DNA of 64,000 nucleotides, from NCBI GenBank assembly GCA_033807695.1, contig CM066302.1:3534001-3598000 (forward strand), written 5' to 3'. Shown one piece after another: positions 22,301 through 33,607 of the stretch. Each line of letters opens with the position of its first letter. The stretch's first letter is position 1. The notes beneath the pieces are model-generated. The model made no database searches. It worked only from the letters and a program-made list of their open reading frames with translations, and had not been told where the DNA came from. The position numbers and the translations under genes were made by a program. The stretch comes from Daedaleopsis sinensis. Taxonomy: Eukaryota > Basidiomycota > Agaricomycetes > Polyporales > Polyporaceae.

Positions 22301-24137
22301 CCGGGAGCAAGCGAGGAAAGGCGCGCACCAGCATGCCCATAATGCCCGCACCCACGGACGCCGTCCGGACCTCGCTAAAGCTGGGGCGGAGGCGCCTCTT
22401 GACGATGACAACCAGCAGCATGCCGACGAGTTGTTTCGACGCGAGCTATGGCGGATTTGGCGTGAGCGAGCAGGGTCGCGTTTCCCCGTATGGCCACCGC
22501 TGAACTGGGGGTGGATTGTGGACCGCAGGCGCTCACCTTCTCGTACAGGACCGCCTTCTCGCCCAGTCCTGCGAACACCGCTCTGCACCAGGCCTCTTCC
22601 CGGACGGTTCTGGCGGAGTAGAGCAGGGCCTCGGCAGACAAGTCGAGCTCCTGGAATCCGAGCACGAGCAAGTCTGGGTCAGTAGGGTCCTCAGGGACAT
22701 CGGGCTCATCTGAAACGGCCGTTTGTCCAGAAAGCGAGACGGCATCCACAGGAACGTTCACAGCGGTAGCGGCCTCGGACACTGCGGAGAGCGACTTGGT
22801 CTCTGCTGAGGATGATCGAGGCCCCGCAGGTTGCGCGTTGCCAGGGTCTGCGGTACCTGATCGCAAGGATCCAAACAGAAGACCGACAGATGAGTCTAGC
22901 GTCGACACGGTGCACGGGAGCTGGCGCGCACTCACTCGCAGCTGCATCAAAGGGGTTCACCTGGTGCTCGCCCAAGGACAGGGGTGACATTTCCTTGAGG
23001 GGAGGAATGAACGCCGATGGCGGTCGGGGGACCTCTCGCCGGACCCACGCAGAGAGATCCTGGGATGGAAACTTGCCGTTCACGTTGAACGTGCCAACAC
23101 GGATCCTGCCGGCGACGCACGGTCAGAACCCTCCCGCCATACGATCCGCAGCGGTCCGGCACACCGAAATGAAGAGGAAGCGATAGACCCACTTGAGACC
23201 GGTCTTCTGGCAGCGCGAAAACAGTTCGTCCTGGACCCGCTGGCGCATCCACGCCTCGCGTATCGTGTCGATGTCGGCGATATCATTACCTGGTACACCA
23301 GCGCTGGCAGGAGATAGGCGACTGTGGACAGGCTTCTGGGCCGTCCGCAGATCAGGAGGTATAGGCGAAACTGTTCAAGAAGTTTGTAAACCACATGTCG
23401 ACCCTGAGGCGACTGGACCACGTACGAAGCGGCGAAACCGCATAGTCGGCGATGTAGGGTGCCACCCAGGCAAAGGGTTCGAAATCGTAATCGTCTTCGG
23501 GCCCCGAAGCTGCCGAACAGTTCTCGAGAGTTTTACTCTGACGTACAGAGAGATAGACCTACTCGCAACTTCTTTCAGACGCTTGCACTCGTCTAGGAGA
23601 CTTCGTAGTCCTTGGGTATCGTTTGTCTGCAACGTGATAGGTGAGAACGGGGTATCTTCTCCCGGGTGGATAGTGATTGTTAGTTCTGCAAGAGAAAATA
23701 TCAGCACCCTAATTTTCCACATTAGCGGTAGCTTGTGACGCGTTCATGAAACTGCATATTTTGCTATCAGCAAGGCGACTACCCGGTTCTTTCTGTGCCG
23801 ATATCTGACTGGGCTACGGGAGATTTGATCAACGGAGCTCACAGACAAGCCGTTTGATGCGGCATATGTTCCTTAGGCGAGCCCTGTCCGTAACCACCAT
23901 CCGGGATACTGCGCAATATGCATATGTCACCATTATCTAAGCATTTGGGACAACGTGACGAGGCTGTTTCCGGCGCAGACTTTCAGCCGTTTAAAGATCC
24001 GGTCCTGCTGCGCAAGACCACTTTTGAACACGCAGTCGCACTAGCTGAAACGTACCTGTTCTGGGCTGATTCGAAGTAAAAGTGCTCCCGGCTTGGGGGG
24101 AAGACAAATCCATGGTAACCTGTCGAGGCTGAGACAT
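19330..24137 (-). CDS. Inositol polyphosphate 5-phosphatase with ASH and RhoGAP-like domains (OCRL/INPP5B type)
   Basis: Phosphoinositide 5-phosphatase of the OCRL type, expected at endosomes or Golgi. Domains in order: N-terminal region with LTITIHPGEDTPFSP (about 23685-23600); 5-phosphatase from VNGKFPSQDLSAWV (about 23083) with PDLLVLGFQELDLS, FVNAHLAAFDEMFDKRN, WLGDLNYRL, PAWTDRILHM and MSDHRPV; an ASH domain (about 20.2-21.0 kb); and a RhoGAP-like domain ending RRNFLRFFIG at the stop (19330-19332). The RhoGAP part has GLFVTPGDE where active GAPs have an arginine finger, so it is probably inactive as in OCRL. WLGDLNYR is rebuilt only through a 4-nt exon (21822-21825). Many short exons; not all joins were worked out. 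The 5' end is uncertain: MSQPRQVTM at 24137 fits phase through a 370-nt intron. Confidence 0.88.
21822..21825 (-). other. 4-nt microexon (GGTG) inside the 5-phosphatase catalytic motif
   Basis: Reading the minus strand, TGG CTG ends an exon at 21922 before GTGAGT. GGTG lies between an acceptor ending TTTAG and a donor GTAAGT. ACCTCAACTACCGC follows an acceptor ending GCGCAG at 21748. The join gives TGG CTG GGT GAC CTC AAC TAC CGC, the invariant WLGDLNYR. Introns are 96 and 74 nt. Confidence 0.8.
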
Positions 24138-24935
24138 GGAGATCGCGAAGCTGCCTATTACCGGAAAGGCGTGTTCGACGATGTAGTCTTCGGGTATAGA
24201 ATGTACCCCCGGAGGTTTCTGAGTGAAGACGAAGACACTGCAAACATGGCCGATTTGTTCGGATATTGTCAGTGACGTCGGTCAGGACACTGAAACGGGA
24301 GACTCGGGGAGAGACGCGAGCAGTCACGGCGACTGACGCCACCAGAGCACTCCGGCTATGAGCCTCCGGTCCTCACAAGTCGCGCAGTTAAGGGTACTAT
24401 CCCATGCGGGTTCTGAAGAACAACCGGATGTCATCCCTCGAGCTACCAAGGACAGGTTCAAGCACCGCTGAAGAACATGGCTCCGGTGCATCTCGGACTC
24501 CTGCATAAGTCCACCATCAATCATGTATCGCTGACTCGCATGTAGGACGTGCGCAACATACACTGAACCGCATAGATGAAATCCCTCTGGAGCAAGGATA
24601 CGACTCGCTCGCGACGGTGGTTTACGATTTAACTCCGCAAGGCGCGCTCCGATACGGGACATAGTCTGACATAGTTTGCCGATTGTTGTCGGAAGCAGTC
24701 GCACCAACTTGGCCACGGACGGTGACCAACAATCACAGCCCGAGGTCAAGCGTGTAATAGCAGTGCATTGGGGGAGGACGTCCAGTGGACGAGTACTCTA
24801 TCTATGCGCGCTCCTGGTCTTCGTTCCCCACGAAATCCCCCGACATTGCAGCACACGGCCATACTGGTCCCTTCACACAGTCGCTGGCCGTATGTCACCT
24901 TCTGGCAAGGCGAAGCGAGTCGCTCTGCAAAGAAT
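24138..24935. other. Intergenic, nothing recognised
   Basis: No recognisable coding frame; may include the promoter or an unrecognised first exon of the 5-phosphatase gene. Confidence 0.4.
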
Positions 24936-25396
24936 TTACGTGTCTGACACGGACACGAAGCTTGTTCCCGGGCACATGAACGCAAGACACGAAGAGAGCG
25001 GGTTTATTCTTACCTCACAGCACCCGCATTCTGTCTCGCGTCCAGGTCCACGGGAAGAGCGCATACCGCAGCTGCACACAAGCAAAGTGCGTGCTCGCGC
25101 ATTCCCTGCTCACATGATGCACACTCTCACAACACCCCGCTAGTCCCACCGCAGACGAGCCAGATACGTCTCCGCACTCACCATCCCTGTTCGTGTCTTC
25201 CGTTTGGATGCACGTGGACCACGACTGCGAGGATCTTCCTCCTCGGCAGGGTCGGCTCGTGGTCGGACACAGACCAGGTCTCCGAGTCGGCGTCGGCCCT
25301 GGGGACAGACCTGGCGTCGATCGCAACCTTGACGTCCTCTGTTGGGCGGATGATGTCCTGGGCGACGTCCATCGCGTTCGCGGGCGCGTTCGCCAT
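24936..25396 (-). CDS. Doubtful small gene, 116 aa if spliced
   Basis: Start chosen at the ATG ending at 25396, which sits in an excellent context (CCCACCATGGC on the minus strand). Exon 25182-25396 encodes a soluble, acidic product beginning MANAPANAMDVAQD and containing VHPNGRHEQG. It runs into a canonical GTGAGT donor. A plausible acceptor leads to 24936-25071, giving a Cys-rich tail (ECGCCE). Unspliced it would stop at 72 residues. Codon use is GC-rich like real genes nearby. No family recognised and no signal peptide. Confidence 0.35.
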
Positions 25397-26157
25397 GGTG
25401 GGCAGGTCCAATCAAGTGGCCGAATGTCCGAGTCCGGTCGCGTGCGCGGCCGTTGGTGCGGTAAGTCGTGTCGTCGTCAGATCGCCCCAAGCACGCGCAG
25501 CAATGGAAGGGTGTGGTATGTCTGAGAAATCGGAGGGAGCGTGCAAGATGATGGAACGCGAAGCTCGTCGAAGTCGAAGTCGAAGGCGACGTGCAAGTAC
25601 TGCGGCACACTGCGGTAGGTTCGAGACGGGGTGTCCCGGGTCCCAAGGAGCGTCGGCAACTGCCAGAAGTGGACAGCCGCCGGCCGGGATTCGCACGTTT
25701 CCCCGCATAAGTCATTAGTGTGCACGCGACCAGCCGACACCGCCGTCTCCAATGGGTCTCCAATCCGCCTAGCAAGTCGCCTTCGATTGTCGCGGTCACA
25801 GAAGAACATGCTGAACAGAGCTGTTTGTCGGGAAACGATGGGCGAGACAAGGCGAGTGTTGCCAACGCGTTGCCAGCTGAAAGGGACTAGAACGGACGGG
25901 AACGGGCCCCAGGACGTCTGCGCCCTTCGAAAGTCCCAGAACGTGACACAACCTGGGCACGGGCGAGCTCCTCTCTTTGGCGAACAGTCACGCGAGCGGC
26001 CGAAGCCTCCAAGGTTGTGGCGCAGTCTCTCCTCTATATAATACGCACCGCCCGTCTCTCCTCTCCCTCATTCACGCCATCACCACTCTCGCTCTCGCTC
26101 TCACACCACACACACATCTCCGCCGCCCAACCAAGCACCCCAGACCTCACGACCACC
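25397..26157. other. Divergent promoter region, nothing else seen
   Basis: Lies between the doubtful small minus-strand gene and the HABP4-like gene. A long minus-strand frame (25140-25865) has no motif and looks like untranslated leader. Confidence 0.45.
26035..26041 (+). promoter_or_regulatory. TATA box of the HABP4-like gene
   Basis: TATATAA, 117 nt before the ATG, followed by a pyrimidine-rich CT tract typical of fungal transcription starts. Confidence 0.6.
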
Positions 26158-26748
26158 ATGACCCGCACCGCGCGCGCAACATACCCCAACGCGCTCAACA
26201 AGGATCGCTCGGAGGCCAAGAACGGCATGGACAAGCACATCCCCAAGAAGGGCGCCGGCCCGCACAACTGGGGCCGTCTCGAGGACGAGCTCGAGCTCGA
26301 GAGCGCCGCGCTCGACGACGAGGAGGCGGACTTCGAGGAGGCCACAGGTGCGCGTCGTCCTGGTCCATTCTCTCCCCGCAAGGCACCTTGCGAAGGCGGA
26401 TCGCGTGCTTGATGCTAATCTTAAGCTTCCCTGCTGGTATCAGGTGTCTCCATCAATCCCCAGGCCGGGCGTGAGCGTCCCCCTGTCCCCGAGCACCGCG
26501 CGAGCTCCCTCTCGACCGAGGAGGCGCAGCAGGGCCTCGAGTTCCGCAAGAAGGCACTCAAGTCGCCCGAGACGGACTTGGGGTCCATCGCCCGCACTGC
26601 GCCCGCCCTCTCGTCCTCCCCGCCGCAGCCTGTCACTGTCGTGTCTGGCGCTCAGGTAAGTGCCACTGTTTTCCGCATACCTGCTGGGGCCGGACAGTTC
26701 TCACACGTTGCCCTTCTCGCCTAGACCGACGCCGGCAAGGATATCTAA
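26158..26748 (+). CDS. HABP4/SERBP1-like (hyaluronan/mRNA-binding family) protein, 141 aa
   Basis: Three exons: 26158-26347, 26444-26655, 26725-26748; 142 codons with fitting phases. Starts in context ACCACCATGAC. The N-terminal third has RTARATYPNALNKDRSEAK, NGMDKHIPKKGAGPHNWGRL, close to the HABP4_PAI-RBP1 signature (Lys-rich, GAGxxNWG). An acidic helix follows (LEDELELESAALDDEEADF) and then a Ser/Pro-rich tail ending TDAGKDI. Family members, including yeast Stm1, associate with ribosomes or mRNA; that role is inferred here. The last exon encodes only eight codons including the stop. Confidence 0.75.
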
Positions 26749-27447
26749 ATTATTGTACCATATAGACAACCAACAACCATCATCGGGGGCGCACACCTCG
26801 AGCATCATATGTAACACCACCCTCGCGTCGTTCGGAGTGAATCATTGTATTTGTATCCTTCTCTGCGCCTTGCTCGAGTACTGTACTCGTCTTGAGTACT
26901 CAGCGCTCAGCCTTACTGAGTACCACTGTACCAGTCGCTACCAGTCGGTCAATATACTGTATGACGTCGTCTTTGGTGAGGTGGCCGAGCGACGAGAAGA
27001 GAGCAGTTGCAGCACGCGCACCGTCAATGACGTCATGGACCCGCCGTCTATGAATCACCTCTTTGGTCCACCACAAAGCTTGATGCTGGTCAAAGCAGGT
27101 AAGCCATTTGAATAGCTTTGGGCATAAGTATACCGAGACATGTGCGATCACACGTAAAGTGGCCGCTTGCCACGCGTCTCTCATACCTCACCTTGACCTC
27201 GTTCCCCCACCTCGCGTCTTCCTGCATCTCCCAACCAGCCAAGGCATCATAACTCCGGATGCATCATGCTAGTCGGGGTTGCATTCAACGATTACAGAAA
27301 CAGACGACAGGAAAACAAAACAACACGTAAGGGCTCGGGTGAGAAATACATACAATATTGCGATACAACGCAGCCAAAGCACGACAGGCAGGACAAATCA
27401 GAGTGAGAAGTCGACGTCGGCGAGAGGCGTCCAACGCCTTCCAGCAC
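26749..27447. other. 3' flanks of two convergent genes
   Basis: Contains 3' sequence of the HABP4-like gene and of the first kinase-like gene. No gene recognised. Confidence 0.5.
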
Positions 27448-29416
27448 TCAGTACCCGAAGTCCTCGACGAGCAGCTCGTGGCGCGCGCGCGCGACCTCGT
27501 CCCCGATCCGGCGCGCGAACTCGAACCGCAGCTTGTCCGCGTCCGGCTTGCTCCTCTCCCACTCCCAGCAGCGGCCGCGCCCGAAGTCGATGATGCGGAA
27601 GCTCGGCGTGTCGTACGAGCGCCGCTCCGCGGGCACGCACAGCGGCCCCGGCTGCACCATGATGTTGCGCACGTAGAACGAGCCCTGGACGATGTCCATG
27701 TGGTGCAGGCGCAGGATGAGCGAGAAGCACTCCGTCCTGTTACCGTGCGGTCAGCACAACTGTGCGCATAGGGCGGAGGGGAGAGACGTACCTCTGGTCC
27801 GGGGTGAACTTGGCGGGCTCGACGGGCTTCCCGCACTCCTCCATCAGCAGGATCGGGGACGGCCACTGCACGGTGCACGGGTAGTCCTCGCTGCACGACG
27901 TGTGCTGCGTCTTGCGCACCTCCCCCTTCTCGTTCACGGGCAGGTAGTACCCGTAGAACTTGGGCACGATCGCGCTCGCGGGCACCGGGAAGCGGCACTG
28001 CGGCACGACATTGTACCCGCACCAGTCCGCCTGGACGTGCGCCGGGAGCGCGTCGTACACGCGCGCCTCGTTGTGCAGCAGCCCGTGCGCGGTGCACCGG
28101 TTGTACGCGAGCTTCGCCGCGACGGTCACCTGCCCCGTCGGGGACTGCGCAGAGAGCGGGGGCGGGAGCGTGAGTGGGGCGCGGTACACGTACGAGTGGT
28201 TCCCCGCCCCGAAGCGGTTCTTCTTGCTGAGGTGCAGGTGCGCGACGTTCTCACCGCGCGGCACGTTGTCCGCGTCCGCGTCCGCATCCGCTTTGTCCTT
28301 GGGGTCGGGGGCGGGGTAAACGCGTTTGTACTTGATCGGCGGGGGGTCGCCACCCGGGTTTGGCGACAGCCACGAGCGAGTCGTGTGGTGCGGGTCGTGC
28401 ACCATCAGGACGTCGGGGAACAGCTGCTCTGGAATCATCTCTTGGAGTTTAGGCAGGTCCTCAACGCAATAGGGATCTCGTCCCTCCACGGATGGTTTGG
28501 CATCCACCTTGGGCACCTCAGCTGTAGGCGACGAGTCGTCACCCGCAGGCTGATCACCGACGGCGGGCCCAGTCGAGTCAGTCATCACAACGTCGGCATC
28601 ACTAGTACCAGGCGCGACAGGAACACTGTCGGTGGCACCCTTATCGGCATCCTTGCCGTGTTCTGCAGACGCAGGGACGTCGGCAGCAAGCTTGGCGGGA
28701 TCCTCCTCGCCATGAGGAGGGACATACATGCAGAGCCCAGTGGTGTCGGGAACGAGATGGGTGTGGCCAGTAACGGCGATAGCGACCGCGAAGAAGCGGT
28801 GCGGCTCTTCGACGCTCGTGATGATCTCCCTGAAGTGCTCGCACCAGACGTAGTGGTAGTACTCGCCTGCATCGTTCTTCAAGCGCTCCGAGTCCGGGCC
28901 AGCGTTCGACATCATCGGGCCCGTGCACTTATCTTCGGGGTCGTGCGGGCACTCTCCGAGGAACGCGAGCATCGCCGGAGAGAGGGCGTCCGAGTCGGGG
29001 GCGCGGACCCAGCCCTCAGGCGGCACGATCTTCTTCAGATGCTCGACCGCGCACCCGCGGTCGGGTGCGTTGAGCAGCGGGCTAGGCTTGCCCGGGAAGT
29101 CATGCGAATCGTTGAGGAGCTTGAGGACGGGCCACGGGCGGAGAACGCGCGGCTCGACGAGTGGCTCGTCCCACTCGGCATCGTCGTACCCTTCGCCGTG
29201 CTCCTTGATCATGCTGCGGGACCAGACCGTGAGAGCGTTTGCGCCGGGGATGCGTTGTATCCAGAAGATGTGGTCGACCTTGTGGCCCCACACGAAACCA
29301 TTGGGCGTGCGCAAGCCGGGAGGTGCGCGGTCACGCTGGAGGATGGGACCGTTGGGGTCGCGCTCCCACCAGAGGCGGATGTCGCGCTCGCGTTTTTCAG
29401 AGTGTTTTCCACCCAT
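27448..29416 (-). CDS. Kinase-like protein A with extra N-terminal region, 637 aa
   Basis: Exons 27448-27736 and 27792-29416; 638 codons. Residues 1-300 are a unique region (MGGKHSEKRERDIRLWWERD, then GHKVDHIFWIQRIPGANAL, WCEHFREIITSVEEPHRFF) with no family I can name, followed by an acidic Ala/Asp-rich linker. The kinase-like part starts near residue 330 with LFPDVLMVHD: FGAGNHSYVYRAPL, VAAKLA with Lys435, NEARVYDALP, VPKFYGYYLP, and SPILLMEECG as hinge. After the phase-2 intron come QGSFYVRN (Gln559, Ser561, Asn566), VQPGPL and IIDFGRG (Asp592). The usual HxD catalytic Asp is Ser and its His is Gln, so catalysis is doubtful. One of five paralogues in this window. Expression and substrate unknown. 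Confidence 0.85.
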
Positions 29417-29921
29417 GTTCGTCAGTTGCTAGTTTGGGTGGTTGGGAGATGCAGGAAGACACGTAGTGCCAGGAGAACGAGGTCAAGGTGAGGTTTGAGA
29501 GACGCGTGGCAAGCGGCCACTTTATATACGATCGCGAAAGTCACGTTATACGTCCAGAGCTATCAAATGGTTTACCTGCTTTGACCAGCATCCTTTGTGG
29601 TCCAGGTTCAAGTTGGTGGACAAAAGAGAACAAGTTATGTTTTTACACGCCCAAATCGGCCTACTATTATAGTAGCAACACAGCCACCCGACAATAGAAG
29701 CGGGAACAGGATTTGAAGCCAAAGTTCAACGACGTTATGTACATGTATATCGGAAACCGAGATACAAATGAGAGCAATGCGAAGTCTACCGAAAGACTAT
29801 ATGGTACACCTAGTCTACATCTATTCTACAGATGTACAAATGCAGCGGGATACAAGTACAATGTGATACAAACTGCTGCCCTACCATATGCGTGATATCC
29901 TCGAGAGTCTGTCACTATTGA
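29417..29921. other. Spacer between kinase-like genes A and B
   Basis: Promoter of A and 3' flank of B; nothing else seen. AT-rich compared with the coding sequence. Confidence 0.5.
29520..29528 (-). promoter_or_regulatory. TATA box of kinase-like gene A
   Basis: Reads TATATAAAG on the minus strand, about 105 nt upstream of the ATG. Confidence 0.6.
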
Positions 29922-31141
29922 TCACTCGTCCATGAGCGGAGAGCTAACTAGACGGAGCTCGTGCATTGCGGTGATCACGTCGCACTCCCGCCCCTTCTCA
30001 AACGCCTTCTTGGCGCCCCAGCCTGTTTCGAGGTGAAGAGCGCGGTTGAAGCCCCGCCAGCGACCGAAGCTCACGAGCCGGAAGCTCGGCGTGTCCATCG
30101 AGCGGAGCTTGACAGGCGCAGAGAGAGGTCCGGGCTGGACGAGCATGTTGCGCGGATGCGCACAGCCGTGCGAGAATCCTTGACGGTGCATGCGCTCCAC
30201 GAGTTCCAGGCATTGTTCTCTGTGGGATATCACGCGCAAACATGAGCACAAACCACGGCAATCTTAGAAGGCGTCTCGACGTACTTCTGCTGCACCGGCA
30301 TCGAGGCGGCCTCGATCGGTGTACCGCAATCCTCCATGAGAAGGATAGATTTTGGCCAGTGGGGAACGGGGCAGTTCGAGTTCCCGAAGTCCTCGCACGA
30401 CGAATGCTTCCGCGTGATAGACTTTCCCTTCGAGTTGATGGGCACGTAGTACCCATAGAACTTCGGCGCAATGGGCGGGGCGAGTTCCACGGGCTCCGAG
30501 GACTTCGGGGCCATGACGACGCCCCAGCCCGGGAAGGTCCCGCTGTGAAGCATGGCGGAGGGATACGTCTTGGGAAAAGCGTCGACGGGGATGGCCTTCG
30601 AGTCCGTGAAGAACTCGCGCGGGAACGTCGCGTAGCCCTCTGCTTCCTGACGCAGGAGCTGGTGCGAGCGACAGCTGTCGTTGGCGGTCTTCGCCACGAC
30701 TGCGACGCGTCTGCGCTGGTCGCCTCTGGGCCCGAGTGTGGCAGTGAGTGCGGCGCGATGGACGGTGGAACGCCGCCCGGATGCGACGAAGTTGGTTGAG
30801 TCGAGGTAGAGAACTCCTGTGCGCATGTTTTGTAGCTTCTTTCTAGAGTTCACCAACTCCGGACGCACGCGCTTGTACAGCACTCTCTCATAACCCGTCT
30901 GGTTAGGGCATAGGTTGGTGATGTTGCTGTGGTCGTGGACGATGAGGAGCTCCGGAAGATGGTCCATCAGAACGAACTCGTCGAGGGTTGCGACATCTTC
31001 CAACGAGTAGGGGTTACTGAACACCGTCTGTTTGTGTTGAGCTTTCCCAGTCGTTGGGGTGGAACGTGAGACATTCTCCTTCCCAGAGTCGGAAGGAGAG
31101 GAGTAGCCGTCAAGAGATGGTTCGCGAATGAGAGAAGTCAT
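29922..31141 (-). CDS. Kinase-like protein B, 384 aa, DFG changed to SFG
   Basis: Exons 29922-30219 and 30285-31141; 385 codons. Layout as in the other copies: LPELLIVHDHSNIT, YKRVRPEL, the N-lobe VASGRRSTVHRAAL, VAVVAKTA with Lys151, RQEAEGYATFP, APKFYGYYVP and SILLMEDCGTPIE. The phase-2 intron follows, then HGCAHPRN (His303, Cys305, Asn310), VQPGPL and LVSFGRW, where Ser336 occupies the position of the metal-binding Asp. Both catalytic Asp positions are therefore lost, making this the clearest pseudokinase of the set. It lacks the long N-terminal region of A. Head-to-tail with A, 505 nt apart. Confidence 0.85.
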
Positions 31142-31842
31142 GTCTTGATAATGAAGAGTCGAACGAGAATGGGTGTATAGGCCGAGGGAGGTGCTGTGAT
31201 ACGACAGTGGTGACTCGGAGGTGGCGCGACGTGATGGCAGTTCGGGTGGTTAGGGCGGTAATGACTGAGCAAGGCAGCCGCAATGCCCAAAGTCAGCGAT
31301 GTCCACAAGATATTACACATTTTGTATATCCAGAACGACAATACTCACTGTCTGTGTCTATCGCGTCTTGTTCAAGACGCGGCACAAAGAGGGATGGTGG
31401 TGGTCGAGAGGACAGAGGGATCGATCATCAAGCGCTCGTGTCTGTCATCTCTTTATTCCTCCGACATGTGGCCAGCGTGGGTTCTCAAGTCAGCCACGGC
31501 GATCCTCCGCTTTCCCCTTCTGTCAGACGCACGTTCGCATGCTATATTGGAGACATATCGGCGGTCGTGGTATATTACATTTTGTAGCCCACTGGGCAGG
31601 AGAGTAACGCCACATCGAAGTCCGAGGACCGAGTCCGAGAGAGGATCGCCGAGCGCCGGTCTGAATAATGTACAACTGTGTGCTATGCTACGTACTACAT
31701 AATGTTCATTTCCAACGTTCACGGGTGTCATCATCTTTGACACACGAATGGCCAATCATCTACCATGCGAACCGTTAACGCGTTAGCATTCCCGGCATGG
31801 TGTTACCGACGAGGAAGCAGAATAACGTACTGACTCTGGAAA
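31142..31842. other. Spacer between kinase-like genes B and C
   Basis: Promoter of B and 3' flank of C; nothing recognised. Confidence 0.5.
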
Positions 31843-33607
31843 TCAATAGAACCCCACGCCCGAGGAAGAGTCATCGCTGTCGGAGTAGAACGCGTAGTCG
31901 GAGAGCGAGTCGTCCGAGTCCGGCACGCCGTCCGCGAACCCGAACGGGACCCACAAGCACTCATAGTCGTCATCGCTCAGCGCGCTGAACCGGTCCTTGA
32001 ACCAGCCCCCGCTCACGAGGTTCCACCCCTCCCCGCACCCAAAGTCCGTGATCCGGAAGCTCGGCTCCTCGTGCGAGCGCTGGGCGGTCGGGGCGGACAG
32101 CGGGCCCGGCTTTACCAAAATCTTGCTCGGGTTCGGGCACCCGTGGATGTAGCCCGCCTCGTGCAGGAACTGGAGGAGCATCATGCAGTGCATCCTATGC
32201 GCGCGAGCGTAGTCGTAGACACGATCTCGTCAGCCATGCCCGATAATAAGGGATAGAGAGACTTACTTGTCCGCATGTGACAGGTCGCTGAGCCGCACTG
32301 GCGTGCCGCAGTCCTCGATGAGCAGGATCGGGCTCGGCCACTCGACGTCGTGGACTCCGTCGCTCCCGCAGTCGTTTGCGACGTACTCCTTTCCGGGGAC
32401 GTACGGCAGGTAGTAACCGTAGAACTTCGGGACCGCGGGCGGCACCTCGACCTTCTCCATCTCCTTAGGCTGCTCGTTCCTGCCCTCCTCGGCGTGCAGC
32501 CCCAGGGAGTCCTCCGAGTCACCCCTCATATGGGCTGCCATCTTGACCTTCTTCGTGATCGCGCGCCACATCTTCTTCACAGGTCCGCCCTTCTGCTTCC
32601 CGTTGTCGTCTCCCTCCCGCCCCTCGGCGGTGGACAGGTCAGCCGCACCGGCGGCGGCGGCGGCGGCGGCGGAGACAGGTTCGATGTGGAGCTGCTTGGA
32701 GAGCCGGCGGGGGGTGTCCGCGCTGAGGTCGCCAACGCCCGCGTCCATGAGCTTCTCCGGGAAGGAGTCGTACATGCGCGCCTCCTGGTGCAGCTGGAAG
32801 TGCGCGCCGCAGGACGGGAGCGGCATCTTCGCGACCACGCGCCGGGGCTGCGACTGGTACTGGGAGTTGTGGGCGAGGGCGAGGGCGAGGGGCGCGGCGA
32901 ACACGCACGAGTGGCCGCCGATAGCGACAAGGTTCGCGGGGGAGAGGTGGAGGGTCGCACTGAGTCGGTCCTCGTCTTCGATGGGGCGGGACGGGTAAGA
33001 GATCTGGCGCTTGTCCTTGTCGAGCGCAGGGTTGACGCGAACGTAACGGACGGGGGACGTGGTGGGGTCGCTGCAGAACGCGGAGATGTTTTCGGGGTCG
33101 TACACGAAGAGATCATCTGGGAGGTTGTCTTTGGCGATGAAGGTCTCCAAGACGGGCAGACCGGCGACAGAGTAGGCGCTGTCCTGGTTAGTGTCGGATA
33201 GAGTGGTTTTGGAGGGGAAGTCCGCATTTTGAGATTGGTTAGGGTTCTGATGGTTGCCAAGTGGGAACGGAGAGCAAATGGTTAGACTTCACAACACGAG
33301 AGAAGGGATGGGAATAGAAGAAGGCACTTACGGTGGTGTTGACTTCGACGCTGGTTAGAGGGAAGCCGGGAGGAGGATTGACACTGTCCGGGGTGCTGCC
33401 GCTAGAGGATTGGCCGTCGAGCGTAGCAAACTCTTCAGTGGAGATGGTCGCCTTGTCGAGACACCCAGAGCCGTCGATGGAGAGTTTCGCGAAGGGGATG
33501 GTCAATGGTTTGGCGTCCGTCGCCCTAACCATGCGACCCTTCGCGGCGTTCGCGACTGTGGATTTGACGGAGTGAGAGATCGGGTGTGGCGTATTGTTGC
33601 TGTGCAT
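31843..33607 (-). CDS. Kinase-like protein C, 535 aa
   Basis: Exons 31843-32194, 32267-33246 and 33332-33607; 536 codons. The start is a choice: MHSNNTPHP at 33607 (used), MVRATDAKP further in, or an upstream in-frame ATG at 33835. N-terminal 120 residues are Ser/Thr-rich. Kinase-like part: NLPDDLFVYD, AIGGHSCVFAAPL, VVAKMP with Lys232, HQEARMYDSFP, an Ala-rich and basic insert, VPKFYGYYLP and SPILLIEDCG. After the shared phase-2 intron come HGCPNPSK (His436, Cys438, and Lys443 in place of Asn), VKPGPL and TDFGCG (Asp469 kept). Ends in an acidic Asp/Ser tail. The extra 5' intron is not seen in A, B or E. Confidence 0.82.

Noticed and set aside
27692..29491. 599-codon open frame antisense to kinase-like gene A
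   Set aside because: Val/Arg/Leu-rich shadow with no family features; the minus strand carries conserved motifs, a phase-correct intron and a TATA box.
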